A stretch of 64,000 bases of DNA from HGM04593 sp045634305. Its GTDB lineage: Bacteria; Bacteroidota; Bacteroidia; Bacteroidales; Bacteroidaceae. Positions 1 through 7,811 of this stretch are shown here, one piece after another. The stretch covers positions 1 to 64,000 of the forward strand of contig JAZQZZ010000022.1 in NCBI GenBank assembly GCA_045634305.1. Direction: 5' to 3'. The notes beneath the pieces were generated by a model. The model did not search any database, had not been told where the DNA came from, and worked only from the letters and a program-made list of their open reading frames with translations. How positions within the stretch are numbered: position 1 is the stretch's first letter; every line of letters starts with the position of its first letter. A program made the translations under genes and the position numbers.

Positions 1-41
1 CTCATAATGGGGCGTATGCGAAGTGAATTTCTTCTCCTCTT

Positions 42-69
42 TAATTCGACAATTGCAGTTGTCGAATTA
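42..69 (+). terminator. Hairpin at left edge, likely terminator of an upstream gene
   Basis: An 11-bp perfect inverted repeat (TAATTCGACAA / TTGTCGAATTA, 6-nt loop) lies at the left edge before any gene in the window. It probably terminates a gene lying to the left, or acts on both strands together with the next hairpin. The tail is not T-rich, so the role is inferred from position. Confidence 0.45.
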
Positions 70-84
70 GAATTTGATTAAAGC

Positions 85-123
85 AAAGATGGATAGTCCT
101 CGTTTGTGGAACTATCCATCTTT
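85..123 (-). terminator. Terminator of the S46 peptidase gene
   Basis: A 13-bp inverted repeat (AAAGATGGATAGT / ACTATCCATCTTT) sits just past the stop codon of the S46 peptidase. On the minus strand the stem ends in TTT followed by GCTTTAAT; on the plus strand it ends in TTTTAT, so it may work in both directions. Confidence 0.65.
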
Positions 124-145
124 TATATCAGTTTTTAATAATCTC

Positions 146-2281
146 TTACTCGACGATGTTCATCTCCTCGATGAGGCGTTTGCAACCGCCGAACTTGTCG
201 ATTACGAAGAGTACGTAGCGGATGTCGACGTTGATGCATCGCTGCAGGTTGTCGTCGAAGTTGATGTCGCCGCTGAGTGACTCCCAGTTGCCGTCGAAGG
301 CAAGGCCAATGAGCTCACCGCGTGCGTTCAATACACCGCTACCGCTGTTTCCGCCGGTGATGTCGTTGGTTGTGAGGAACGCAACGGGCATCTCACCGTT
401 TGGCAATGCATATCGGCCGAAGTCTTTTGCCTCGTAGAGCTCCTTCAGGCGTGCTGGCACCACGAACTCGCTGCTTGTGGGGTCTTCCTTCTCCATCACA
501 CCCTTGAGGGTTGTGTAGTAGTTGTATGTGACACCGTCCTTGGGGTTGTAGGGCTTCACGTTACCGTATGTGAGGCGCATTGTGAAGTTTGCATCGGGGT
601 ATACAGGGCCATTTGTCATCTCCATCAGTCCCTTGAGATATGTCTTGTGCAGTGGGTTGATTACCTTTGCAATCTCGCTCTCCTTTGCCACCAAAGCTCT
701 GTATGTCCTGAAGACTGCCGCGCGCAACTGCATTGCAGGGTCTTTCTCGAACTTCTTTGCTGTTGGCTTCTTCATGAAGCTGTCGAAGTTCTTCTTGTTT
801 GCGAGGATTGACTTGTTGTATACGTCATCGATATATTTCTCGAGGTTGCCCTTGTACTTCGCATACATCTCGTTGAGGTGTGCGTCGCGCTCCTCGGGCT
901 GTGTGAGGCTGAAGTAGAGCGGGAGAACCTCCTTGGCAATGCGGCGGTCGATGTTGTGGTCGTAGTCGCGGTTGTGTAGCCAGTTGTAGAAAGAGTTCAT
1001 CTGGTCCTGTGTCAATTTGGGGTCGGTGAACAGGTTTGCCTCCTCGTAGAGGTTGCGCTGGATGAACTCGACACAGCTGATGAGCTCTGTTGCAAGTGTG
1101 GTGAGGTATGTTGTGCGGTTGGCATCCTCGACGCAAGCGTTGATCTTCTCAACGACGTCTGCGTACTCGCTCTTTCCGTTCTGCTGTGCCCAAGCCTTGA
1201 ACGCAGCCTCCTCGGCAAGCTTTGTCTCTACAACCTTGTTGTCAACAATGGCTTTGTTCATACCAATTGAGTTCTTCCAATAGTTGCTTATGGTTGCCTG
1301 CTTGTTGGCATAACGGATGGCGATGTCCTGGCTCTTTGCCATCTCCTCGCGGATGATGTTCAATGTCACGTCGCGCATTGCAATGCGTGGCTCGTTCTCG
1401 TGGAACATTCTCTGCTTCACTTCGTCGCCTGTGAGGTAACGTGATGTGCTGCCGGGGAAGCCCATAATCATTGCATAGTCGTTCTGCTCAAAACCTGCGA
1501 GTGAAATGCTCAAGTGCTTTGGTGTGCTCAAGGGTACGTTATCCTTGCTGTATGCAGCAGGGTTGCCGTCCTTGTCGCCATAGATGCGGAATACCGAGAA
1601 GTCACCGGTGTGGCGTGGCCACATCCAGTTGTCGGTCTCGCCGCCGAACTTGCCAATTGAGTTTGGAGGTGTGCCTACAAGGCGCACGTCGGTATACTTC
1701 TTGTAGTATACGAGGTAGAACTTGTTGCCCTCGAAGTATGGGAGCAGCTGTGGGTACATGTGCTCCTTACCCTCAATATTGTCGGCCTCGAAAAGTTCTT
1801 TGGCAATCACTGCAAGAGCATTGCGCTGGAACGAAGCCTCCTCTGTGAGTCGGCCGTCGGCAACGCGGGCATTGATTTCGTCGGTAACGTCCTTAATCTC
1901 CTTCACGAATGTGAATGCAATGCCTTCGCATGGCAACTCCTCCTCGTAGCTGTTGCTCCAGAAACCATTGTGAAGGTAGTCGTGCTCAACGGTGCTCAAC
2001 TGCTGTATGAACTTGAAACCACAGTGGTGGTTTGTCAATACAAGACCATTTGGTGAAACAACCTCACCTGTACAGCCGCCACCGAAGATACCTATGGCAT
2101 CCTTCAATGATGGAGCATCGGGTGAATAGATTTCGTCTACTGATATCTGCAATCCCGCCTCGGCCATCTTGTCCTTGAGGTTCTGCTGGCGCATGAGCTG
2201 GAGCAACCACATACCCTCGTCGGCCATAGCCTGGGGAGCGATGAGTACTGCCATCAACAGTACTGATAAGATTCTTTTCAT
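146..2281 (-). CDS. S46 family dipeptidyl peptidase, DPP7-like
   Basis: Serine exopeptidase that releases dipeptides from peptide N-termini in the periplasm or at the cell surface; typical of asaccharolytic and gut Bacteroidales. The chosen ATG (2281) begins a standard Sec signal peptide (MKRILSVLLMAVLIAPQAMA), giving 711 residues, the usual S46 length; the reading frame also extends further upstream without a signal. The chymotrypsin-like catalytic His is in TNHHCGF (about residue 86) and the Ser in GGNSGSG (about 646). From family knowledge, the residue 18 after the catalytic Ser sets P1 preference: Arg in DPP11 (acidic P1), Gly in DPP7 (hydrophobic P1). Here it is Gly (FDGN), so a DPP7-type specificity is inferred. 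It lies 19 bp after the plsC gene and is probably cotranscribed with it. Confidence 0.93.
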   Translation of the reverse strand: MKRILSVLLMAVLIAPQAMADEGMWLLQLMRQQNLKDKMAEAGLQISVDEIYSPDAPSLKDAIGIFGGGCTGEVVSPNGLVLTNHHCGFKFIQQLSTVEHDYLHNGFWSNSYEEELPCEGIAFTFVKEIKDVTDEINARVADGRLTEEASFQRNALAVIAKELFEADNIEGKEHMYPQLLPYFEGNKFYLVYYKKYTDVRLVGTPPNSIGKFGGETDNWMWPRHTGDFSVFRIYGDKDGNPAAYSKDNVPLSTPKHLSISLAGFEQNDYAMIMGFPGSTSRYLTGDEVKQRMFHENEPRIAMRDVTLNIIREEMAKSQDIAIRYANKQATISNYWKNSIGMNKAIVDNKVVETKLAEEAAFKAWAQQNGKSEYADVVEKINACVEDANRTTYLTTLATELISCVEFIQRNLYEEANLFTDPKLTQDQMNSFYNWLHNRDYDHNIDRRIAKEVLPLYFSLTQPEERDAHLNEMYAKYKGNLEKYIDDVYNKSILANKKNFDSFMKKPTAKKFEKDPAMQLRAAVFRTYRALVAKESEIAKVINPLHKTYLKGLMEMTNGPVYPDANFTMRLTYGNVKPYNPKDGVTYNYYTTLKGVMEKEDPTSSEFVVPARLKELYEAKDFGRYALPNGEMPVAFLTTNDITGGNSGSGVLNARGELIGLAFDGNWESLSGDINFDDNLQRCINVDIRYVLFVIDKFGGCKRLIEEMNIVE

Positions 2282-2300
2282 AGTGTTATTGTTTTTAGGA

Positions 2301-3038
2301 TTATTTGTTCTTGTAAAGTGTATTTGCAATTACGGTCTCGGCCTCGTTCATCATGCGCTCGACGTTTTCGCTGTCGCGGCCCTGGCACTCGATAGGGGCG
2401 TGGAATGTCAATGTCACAGGCGACCAGTGCAGGCACTTGCAACCTCTTGGCAGAATGTCGTATGCACCGTCGATAGTGATGGGGAGAACCGGTGTCTGTG
2501 TCATGTTCGCAATAACGAATGCGCCCTTCTTGAACTTGCCCATCTTGCCGTTGCGGCAACGTGTGCCCTCGGGGAATATACCCATTGAAGTGCCGCTCTT
2601 GAGAATGGCAATTGACTTGCGTAACAGGTCCTTCTGCGGTGTTTCGCGGTTTACGTATATGTGGCCGGTGTCATAGCATGCTTTTCCAAGCAAAGGAATC
2701 TTGCGTAGCGAGTCTTTCATAATCCACTTGAAACGTCGGCACACATAGCCGTACATCACAAAGATGTCGAACATGCCCTGATGGTTGGCAACGAAGATAT
2801 AGTTCCGGTCTTTCTTTACATATTTATCGCGGTCGACAACCTTCACCGGGATAAGGAATATCCAGCAGGTGAGCTTGCACCAGATTACAGCCGGTGTGTG
2901 GTCGGCATTCTTTACCTTGAAGTAGTGTCCGAACAAGTCAATGACTATTGCTGCTATTGCTACAACTATCAATGCAGCCCACCAGGCGAAAAGCACCTGG
3001 TACAACACGTAAAGCGGGTGTAGGATTTTTCTTAACAT
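2301..3038 (-). CDS. plsC: 1-acyl-sn-glycerol-3-phosphate acyltransferase (PlsC family)
   Basis: Membrane-associated acyltransferase that adds the second acyl chain to lysophosphatidate in phospholipid synthesis. It carries the diagnostic NHX4D box (NHQGMFD, about residue 86) and the substrate-binding FPEGTR box. One or two hydrophobic segments lie at the N-terminus (LYVLYQVLFAWWAALIVVAI). At 245 residues it has the normal length for the family. It is followed 19 bp later by the S46 peptidase on the same strand; the two functions are unrelated. The precise acyl donor or acceptor cannot be read from sequence. Confidence 0.93.
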   Translation of the reverse strand: MLRKILHPLYVLYQVLFAWWAALIVVAIAAIVIDLFGHYFKVKNADHTPAVIWCKLTCWIFLIPVKVVDRDKYVKKDRNYIFVANHQGMFDIFVMYGYVCRRFKWIMKDSLRKIPLLGKACYDTGHIYVNRETPQKDLLRKSIAILKSGTSMGIFPEGTRCRNGKMGKFKKGAFVIANMTQTPVLPITIDGAYDILPRGCKCLHWSPVTLTFHAPIECQGRDSENVERMMNEAETVIANTLYKNK

Positions 3039-3171
3039 AAATGTAAGTGTTTGAATTATCGTTGTAAATATAGTGTTTTTTTATGGATTTTTTTAAAATG
3101 CAAGGTGTTAATGGCAATGCGACTGCATATAATCTCATCTTTTTGGTCTTTTATCGCAACCGCACGATGTC

Positions 3172-3975
3172 TTAACCTATGTTTTTTGCAAGGAATCTTG
3201 CTAATTCATCGCTTGGCGTTCCGCGGCGCTTTGCATAATCCTCCAACTGCTCCTTGTCAATCCTTCCAACCGCAAAATATCGTGCCGCCGGGTGGGCTAT
3301 CATAAGTCCGCACACGCTTGCGTGGGGCGTCATTGCACCATTTGGGGTGAGAGTGATACCTGCGTCTGCCATATTCAGCATTTTGTCTATTATGAATATG
3401 ATGCTTTGGTCGGGCAGTGAGGGGTAGCCCACAGCCGGGCGTATGCCCCTGTTTCTTTCTGCAAGCATCTCCTCGACAGTGAGTTCCTCGTCGGATGAAT
3501 AGCCCCATAGTCCCTTGTCGGTGCGCACCTGTCTGTGTAGCAGGGTAGCAGTGCCCTCGGCAAGGCGGTCGGCCAGTGTCTGTGCAAGCAGGTGCTTGTA
3601 GTCGTCGTTGGCATACTCTTTGCCGAACGTCCCTTCCACACTTGTTGCAAACAATCCAATTTTGTCACCGTGTGGCGATACAAAGTCGCTGAGGCAAAGG
3701 TTGTATTTCCCGTCGGTGCAGTGCTGTTGGCGCAGCAAAGGCAGAGTGGTGCCCTCTATTACAATATTATCATCGGCACCTTTTGCATCGCACAGTGCAA
3801 AGATGGCTGTTGTCCGGTATCTGTCGTCGAGTTCATCGAGCATAGCTTTTGCTTCTGCTATAACCCCATGGGATTGTGTGCTCTCATTGGCAATGCCCCA
3901 GGCGTGCAAAAAGTAGCTCCAGTCAATGAATGGAGCTACTTCCTTTATTCCGTATGTGAAAACATATCTTTTCAT
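3172..3975 (-). CDS. Stand-alone methionine synthase (MetH) reactivation-domain protein
   Basis: The 267-residue product matches the C-terminal AdoMet-binding activation domain of cobalamin-dependent methionine synthase, which reductively remethylates inactive cob(II)alamin. Recognisable family stretches are RPAVGYPSLPD, the TLTPNGAMTPHASVCGL segment (family motif near S/AMxPxxSVSG) and HPAARYFAVGRI. No homocysteine, folate or B12 domain is present, so it would act on a separate MetH encoded elsewhere. The ATG at 3975 is chosen because it forms an ATGA overlap with the pyrC stop codon; a longer in-frame start exists at 4038 but lies deep in pyrC. It is translationally coupled to pyrC. Split MetH systems are known in other bacteria; the catalytic partner is not in this window. 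Confidence 0.85.
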   Translation of the reverse strand: MKRYVFTYGIKEVAPFIDWSYFLHAWGIANESTQSHGVIAEAKAMLDELDDRYRTTAIFALCDAKGADDNIVIEGTTLPLLRQQHCTDGKYNLCLSDFVSPHGDKIGLFATSVEGTFGKEYANDDYKHLLAQTLADRLAEGTATLLHRQVRTDKGLWGYSSDEELTVEEMLAERNRGIRPAVGYPSLPDQSIIFIIDKMLNMADAGITLTPNGAMTPHASVCGLMIAHPAARYFAVGRIDKEQLEDYAKRRGTPSDELARFLAKNIG

Positions 3976-5318
3976 CGGTTGAATTTGAGTGCCTTGCCGC
4001 GCACATCCTCGTTTATTGTGCCGTTTTTGTAGACACATTCACCGTTGCTCCATGTCTGCTCTACAGCCCAGTTGAAAGTGGTGCCCTCAAAAGGACTCCA
4101 TCCGCATTTGCTAATGATGTCGGCAGCAGTAATGGTGTGTGGCTTGTTTGGGTTCAACAGTACAAAGTCGGCATTGAACCCCTTTTCAATGTAACCGCGT
4201 TTGCTCACATTGAAAATCTTCGCAGGTGCGTGGCACATCTTCTCAACGAGTGTCTCTATTGTCATCTCCTGCCTATCGACCAGGTCGAGCATTGCAAGCA
4301 GAGAGAACTGTATGCTTGGCATGCCGGATGCGGCCTTCAGTGCTCCGCCCTTCTTGTCTTCGGGCAGGTGTGGCGCGTGGTCGGTACCGATGAGGTCTAC
4401 CTTGCCGTCGTTTACGGCACAGCGCAACGCGGCGCGGTCATCGGCGCCCTTTATTGCAGGGTTGCACTTTATGCGTGTGCCAAGTGTGGCATAGTCGGTA
4501 TCGCAGAATGTGAGGTGCGACGGTGTCACCTCGGCTGTGATTCTTTTGTTTTCGAGACTATCGCTTGTGAATAATTCAAGTTCTTTGGCGGTGCTTATGT
4601 GCATTACATGCAGGCGGGTGCCGAATCTTTTTGCAAGCTCCACTGCGCTTGCCGTGCTTTGGTAGCAGGCTTCCTCGCTGCGTATTGCAGGGTGGAACTT
4701 GACATCGGGGTCATCACCCTCGCGCTCCTTTATTGCAGCGCTGTTGGCGGCAATTATGGCGCTGTCCTCGCAGTGCACAGCAACGGGCATGTCAAGTCTG
4801 TTGGCCTCCTCAAAAATCTTCTCAAGTTCGTTTCTCTTGTCTACAAGCATATTGCCTGTGCTCGAGCCCATAAAGAGCTTTATGCCGCAGATGTTCTTTG
4901 GATTGAGCTTTGCAAATTCGTCCACATTGCTGTTTGTGGCGCCAAAGAAAAATGAGTAGTTGATGACGCTGTCGTTTGCGGCAATCTTGAATTTTTCTTT
5001 CAGTGCCTCTATGGTTGTTGTCTGGGGCAAGGTGTTTGGCATCTCCATGAAGGAAGTTACGCCGCCTGCTGCCGCTGCGCGGCTCTCGGTGGCAATGGTA
5101 GCTTTGTGGGTGAGTCCCGGCTCGCGGAAGTGCACGTGGTCGTCAATCACACCCGGGATAAGGTAAAGTCCCGTGGCCTCTATAATCTCATCACACTCGG
5201 CGCGTGGCAGCTCGTCTCCGCGCAGAATTTCTACTATCTTGCCGTTGTTCACTACTATGGAGCCCTGGAATTGCTCGCCGTTGTTCACTATTGTTGGGTT
5301 GCTGATAAGTGTGCGCAT
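3972..5318 (-). CDS. pyrC: Dihydroorotase (class I, amidohydrolase fold)
   Basis: Catalyses reversible cyclisation of N-carbamoyl-L-aspartate to dihydroorotate, step 3 of pyrimidine biosynthesis, in the cytoplasm. The metal-binding HxH is in DDHVHFREPG (about residue 60), and the late catalytic Asp is in GTDHAPH. The length of 448 residues fits the class I enzymes of Bacteroidetes. The stop codon overlaps the start of the MetH-reactivation gene (ATGA). A promoter-like element (CTTG, 20 nt, TATCTTTA) lies about 20 bp upstream, inside the terminator that closes the preceding HIT gene. Confidence 0.96.
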   Translation of the reverse strand: MRTLISNPTIVNNGEQFQGSIVVNNGKIVEILRGDELPRAECDEIIEATGLYLIPGVIDDHVHFREPGLTHKATIATESRAAAAGGVTSFMEMPNTLPQTTTIEALKEKFKIAANDSVINYSFFFGATNSNVDEFAKLNPKNICGIKLFMGSSTGNMLVDKRNELEKIFEEANRLDMPVAVHCEDSAIIAANSAAIKEREGDDPDVKFHPAIRSEEACYQSTASAVELAKRFGTRLHVMHISTAKELELFTSDSLENKRITAEVTPSHLTFCDTDYATLGTRIKCNPAIKGADDRAALRCAVNDGKVDLIGTDHAPHLPEDKKGGALKAASGMPSIQFSLLAMLDLVDRQEMTIETLVEKMCHAPAKIFNVSKRGYIEKGFNADFVLLNPNKPHTITAADIISKCGWSPFEGTTFNWAVEQTWSNGECVYKNGTINEDVRGKALKFNR

Positions 5319-5339
5319 GGTTCAAAATATCTTTGGTCG

Positions 5340-5371
5340 TAAAGATATAAAAAAAGAGATTGCCGCTCAAG
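5340..5371 (-). promoter_or_regulatory. Putative pyrC promoter overlapping the HIT terminator
   Basis: On the minus strand, CTTG - 20 nt - TATCTTTA matches the Bacteroidetes housekeeping promoter (TTTG - 19-21 - TAnnTTTG) with one mismatch in each box. It lies within the hairpin that terminates greA-HIT transcription, about 22 nt before the pyrC ATG. Confidence 0.45.
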
Positions 5372-5381
5372 CAATCTCTTT
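5353..5381 (-). terminator. Intrinsic terminator after the HIT gene
   Basis: A perfect 11-bp stem (AAAGAGATTGC / GCAATCTCTTT) with a 7-nt loop. On the minus strand it runs directly into a T-rich tail (CTCTTTTTTTATATC). The upstream arm lies inside the last codons of the HIT gene and the stop codon falls in the loop. Confidence 0.85.
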
Positions 5382-5762
5382 ATTAATTTTCTCTGCAATC
5401 TCTTTGAACTCCTCGGGGGTGAGCTTCAGTTTGGGATTGGTGAAGAGCATGTCCTTCTCGCTCTGCATTGGTACAAGATGAATGTGGGCGTGGGGAACTT
5501 CGAGTCCCAGCACAGCCTGTCCCACCTTTATGCATGGGAATGCACGTTTAATGCCCTCGGCAACCTTCTTGGCAAAAATCTGCATTGCGCCAATCTCCTC
5601 GTCTGTGAGGTCAAAGAAATAGTCTACCTCACGCTTGGGGATTACGAGCGTGTGGCCTTTGGCAAGCGGGTTGATATCGAGGAAAGCGTAGAACTGCTCA
5701 TTCTCGGCTACCTTGTAGCTTGGAATCTCGCCTGCGACAATCATTGAGAATATTGTTGCCAT
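5367..5762 (-). CDS. HIT family nucleotide-binding hydrolase
   Basis: Histidine-triad protein of 131 residues with the catalytic H-x-H-x-H motif at residues 91-95 (HAHIHLVP), of the HinT/Fhit superfamily that hydrolyses nucleoside phosphoramidates or dinucleotides. The N-terminal IVAGEIPSYKV segment is typical of bacterial HinT-like proteins (more commonly xIPxxxV). It starts 12 bp after the greA stop codon, so the two are very probably cotranscribed, and the pair is closed by a strong terminator. The physiological substrate is not known for this branch. Confidence 0.93.
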   Translation of the reverse strand: MATIFSMIVAGEIPSYKVAENEQFYAFLDINPLAKGHTLVIPKREVDYFFDLTDEEIGAMQIFAKKVAEGIKRAFPCIKVGQAVLGLEVPHAHIHLVPMQSEKDMLFTNPKLKLTPEEFKEIAEKINKEIA

Positions 5763-5774
5763 ACTCCTTTGCCG

Positions 5775-6236
5775 TTAGAATGAAATGCTTGTGATTTCAA
5801 GGAAAAGCTTACCCTGTGGCACGGTGATTTCGGCAACATCGCCAACCTTCTTGCCAAGGAGACCCTTTGCAATTGGTGTGTTGATTGAAATCTTTGCCTC
5901 GCGCAGGTTTGCCTCGCTCTCGGGAACGATGGTGTACTGCATGGCTGCGCCGGTCTTGGTGTTCTTCAGACCAACCTTAGTCAACACCTGTACTGTGTCG
6001 CTGCTGAGCTTTGTGGTGTCGATGATCTTTGCATCGGCAATAATGAGCTTGAGCTCGTTGATTCTCATCTCCAACAGACCCTGTGCCTCCTTTGCCGCAT
6101 CGTATTCGGCATTCTCCGATAGGTCGCCCTTGTCGCGTGCCTCGGCAATCTGGCGAACAATTTCGGGGCGCTTTGCCTCGAGTTCCTTTAAGTCGGCCAA
6201 CAATTTCTTGTAGCCCTCTTCTGACATATAACTCAT
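5775..6236 (-). CDS. greA: Transcription elongation factor GreA
   Basis: Binds the RNA polymerase secondary channel and stimulates cleavage of backtracked RNA. The 153-residue protein has the N-terminal coiled coil (YKKLLADLKELEAKRP...RDKGDLSENAEYDAAKE), with the tip acidic pair in DLSENAEYDAA, and a C-terminal FKBP-like domain ending in GKLFLEITSISF. The start at 6236 (MSYMSEEGY) fits family alignments; a second Met three codons later is possible. The leader contains a promoter (6315-6346) and a hairpin (6269-6294). It is followed by the HIT gene. Confidence 0.97.
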   Translation of the reverse strand: MSYMSEEGYKKLLADLKELEAKRPEIVRQIAEARDKGDLSENAEYDAAKEAQGLLEMRINELKLIIADAKIIDTTKLSSDTVQVLTKVGLKNTKTGAAMQYTIVPESEANLREAKISINTPIAKGLLGKKVGDVAEITVPQGKLFLEITSISF

Positions 6237-6268
6237 AGTATCTTCGTATTAAAAAACAGTAAAACAAA

Positions 6269-6294
6269 GGATTCCAACACTAGTGCTGGAACCC
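6269..6294 (-). terminator. Hairpin in the greA leader (attenuator or read-through terminator)
   Basis: Near-palindrome centred on CACTAGTG: GGnTTCCAnCAC / GTGnTGGAAnCC. On the minus strand it is followed by TTTGTTTTACTGTTTTTT. It lies between the greA promoter and the greA ATG, so it would form in the 5' leader of greA mRNA. Confidence 0.6.
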
Positions 6295-6314
6295 ATTTCC
6301 CTTTATTTCTCCGG

Positions 6315-6346
6315 CAAAGGTAACCCCTTTTAAATTATAAACCAAA
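6315..6346 (-). promoter_or_regulatory. greA promoter (Bacteroidetes type)
   Basis: On the minus strand, TTTG - 20 nt - TACCTTTG is an exact match to the Bacteroidetes -33/-7 consensus. A start about 7 nt downstream gives a leader of roughly 70 nt before greA, containing the 6269-6294 hairpin. Confidence 0.75.
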
Positions 6347-6397
6347 TTTAAATGGCTAAAAAATATTATTAGTTATTTTTTGTAACCTGATTGCCCT

Positions 6398-7576
6398 CTA
6401 CTCCTTAAATTTAAGGAGTTTCTCAATCTCCTTTTCGGTGTTCTCAATCTGTGCGTCGCGCAACGCCACCTCGCCCTTTTTGTTGATGAGGAAGAATGTG
6501 GGCAGTACCTGTACATTATATAGTTTCGCGCTCGCGCCGCTTGCGTCGCGCACGCAAGTCCAGGGAAGGTTGCTTGCCGACTGCTGCCAGAAGTGCTCAC
6601 GTCTGTCGAGCGACACCTGATATATCTCGAATCCTTGGCTCTTGTACTTGCTGTAGAGCTCGCGCATTTTGATGTTGCGTCCGCTCATCTCTGTATTTTC
6701 GTAGATGGTGAAGTCGAGCAACACGACCTTGCCTTGAAGGGATGAGAGCGCTATGCTGTCGCCGTTGGCCTGTGGCAACCGGATGTTGAAAATGTCGGTG
6801 ATGGTGGCCTCTTTCTCTTCGAATTCCAGCTCAACCTGCTTGGCCGGGCGTGTGGCCTTGAGACCCTCCTCGGCAATCTTTGTGATACGCTTTGTGTGTC
6901 TTGTGTCTGGGTGCATGCGCTGGAAATTTGTTGCAACGGCTGCAAAACAACGACAGTCGTTCCTGTCGCTCATGGGGTTGAAGATGGGGGCATCAGCAAG
7001 TGTCAGCGTGAGTGCATAGTAGGCACTTGCGCTTCCGGGGGCAGGGATTATGTATTGTCTTTTGATGTTCTCCTTGAACTCGTCGACCACGGCTCTGATT
7101 TCCCTCTCGGTCTTTACGATTGCCGGCGAAGTGCTCTTTGCCATAGCCTTTACCTGCTCCTCAAGTGCATCGCGCAAAGCGATGATCTCTTTTATGCGCT
7201 GGTTCTCGGCGTTGCCGTCAATGGTGTAATTCTGGATGAAATCCTCGCCGTTGCTGTTTATTGTGATGGTCTCTGTCGAATCGGCAATGAATGCAATGGT
7301 TCCGCAACCCTCGACGTTCAGCAGGTAGAAATCGAAATGTACTGGTTGTGGTACATGGAACTCATAGCTGCCGCTGTTGTCTAGTTTTATCTTACTAATT
7401 TCCTTGGCTCCACCTTCGGCAATATGGTATATGCCAATGTTCTTGTCGGCGGCATTTGTGATGTTGCCCTTGACGGTGAATGTGGGGCCTTCATTCTTTT
7501 TGCTGCATGAACCGAAGAACAGTGCAGCAGCGATGATAAATGATAAATAAGTCAGTATTCCTCTGAATTTTTTCAT
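6398..7576 (-). CDS. Thioredoxin-fold lipoprotein (TlpA/AhpC-TSA like, DUF4369-type N-terminus), no CXXC
   Basis: The ATG at 7576 begins a lipoprotein signal (MKKFRGILTYLSFIIAAALFFGSC, lipobox Cys at about residue 24), giving 392 residues; longer in-frame starts exist but lack a signal. The N-terminal half resembles the DUF4369 domain of Bacteroidetes disulfide oxidoreductases. The C-terminal half follows the TlpA/AhpC pattern: LQGKVVLLDFTIYEN, YEIYQVSLDR-type strand, and a VLPTFFLINKKGEV cis-Pro segment. The expected WCxxC after the DF strand is absent: the site reads YENTEMSGRN. It therefore cannot act as an ordinary thiol-disulfide oxidoreductase and may be a structural or peroxiredoxin-like relative. 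Divergent from pnp. Confidence 0.85.
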   Translation of the reverse strand: MKKFRGILTYLSFIIAAALFFGSCSKKNEGPTFTVKGNITNAADKNIGIYHIAEGGAKEISKIKLDNSGSYEFHVPQPVHFDFYLLNVEGCGTIAFIADSTETITINSNGEDFIQNYTIDGNAENQRIKEIIALRDALEEQVKAMAKSTSPAIVKTEREIRAVVDEFKENIKRQYIIPAPGSASAYYALTLTLADAPIFNPMSDRNDCRCFAAVATNFQRMHPDTRHTKRITKIAEEGLKATRPAKQVELEFEEKEATITDIFNIRLPQANGDSIALSSLQGKVVLLDFTIYENTEMSGRNIKMRELYSKYKSQGFEIYQVSLDRREHFWQQSASNLPWTCVRDASGASAKLYNVQVLPTFFLINKKGEVALRDAQIENTEKEIEKLLKFKE

Positions 7577-7650
7577 AATTGTCTTGTTTTTTTGCTTGTG
7601 TTTGTGCCGAAAACTTACAAAATGTAAATGTTCCTTCCGTATTTGATGCG

Positions 7651-7680
7651 CAAAGATAGTGCAAATGAGCGAAACACAAA
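7651..7680 (-). promoter_or_regulatory. Putative promoter of the thioredoxin-fold lipoprotein gene
   Basis: Minus-strand TATCTTTG is an exact -7 match; TTTG lies 18 nt upstream, one base shorter than usual. The leader to the ATG at 7576 is about 70 nt. Confidence 0.5.
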
Positions 7681-7763
7681 CGAAAATTCCATGTTTCTCG
7701 ACAAACACGGCCTGTTTTATTGTTTTTTTCTGCATAAAGATGGTTAAAATCTCGAAAAATGTA

Positions 7764-7771
7764 TATCTTTG
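7764..7771 (+). promoter_or_regulatory. -7 element of the pnp promoter
   Basis: TATCTTTG exactly matches the TAnnTTTG consensus 41 nt before the pnp ATG. A clear TTTG is not visible 19-21 nt upstream (ATGG is the nearest). Confidence 0.5.
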
Positions 7772-7811
7772 CGAGAATTACATTAAAATTTCGTTTTTAA
7801 AGATAAAAGAT

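Noticed and set aside
825..1136. Arg/His/Pro-rich minus-strand reading frame inside the S46 gene
   Set aside because: Low-quality composition and complete overlap with a well-supported gene in another frame; a shadow frame.
6401..6418. Palindrome CTCCTTAAATTTAAGGAG as terminator of the thioredoxin-fold gene
   Set aside because: It lies within the coding end, has a tiny AT-rich loop and no T-run afterwards.
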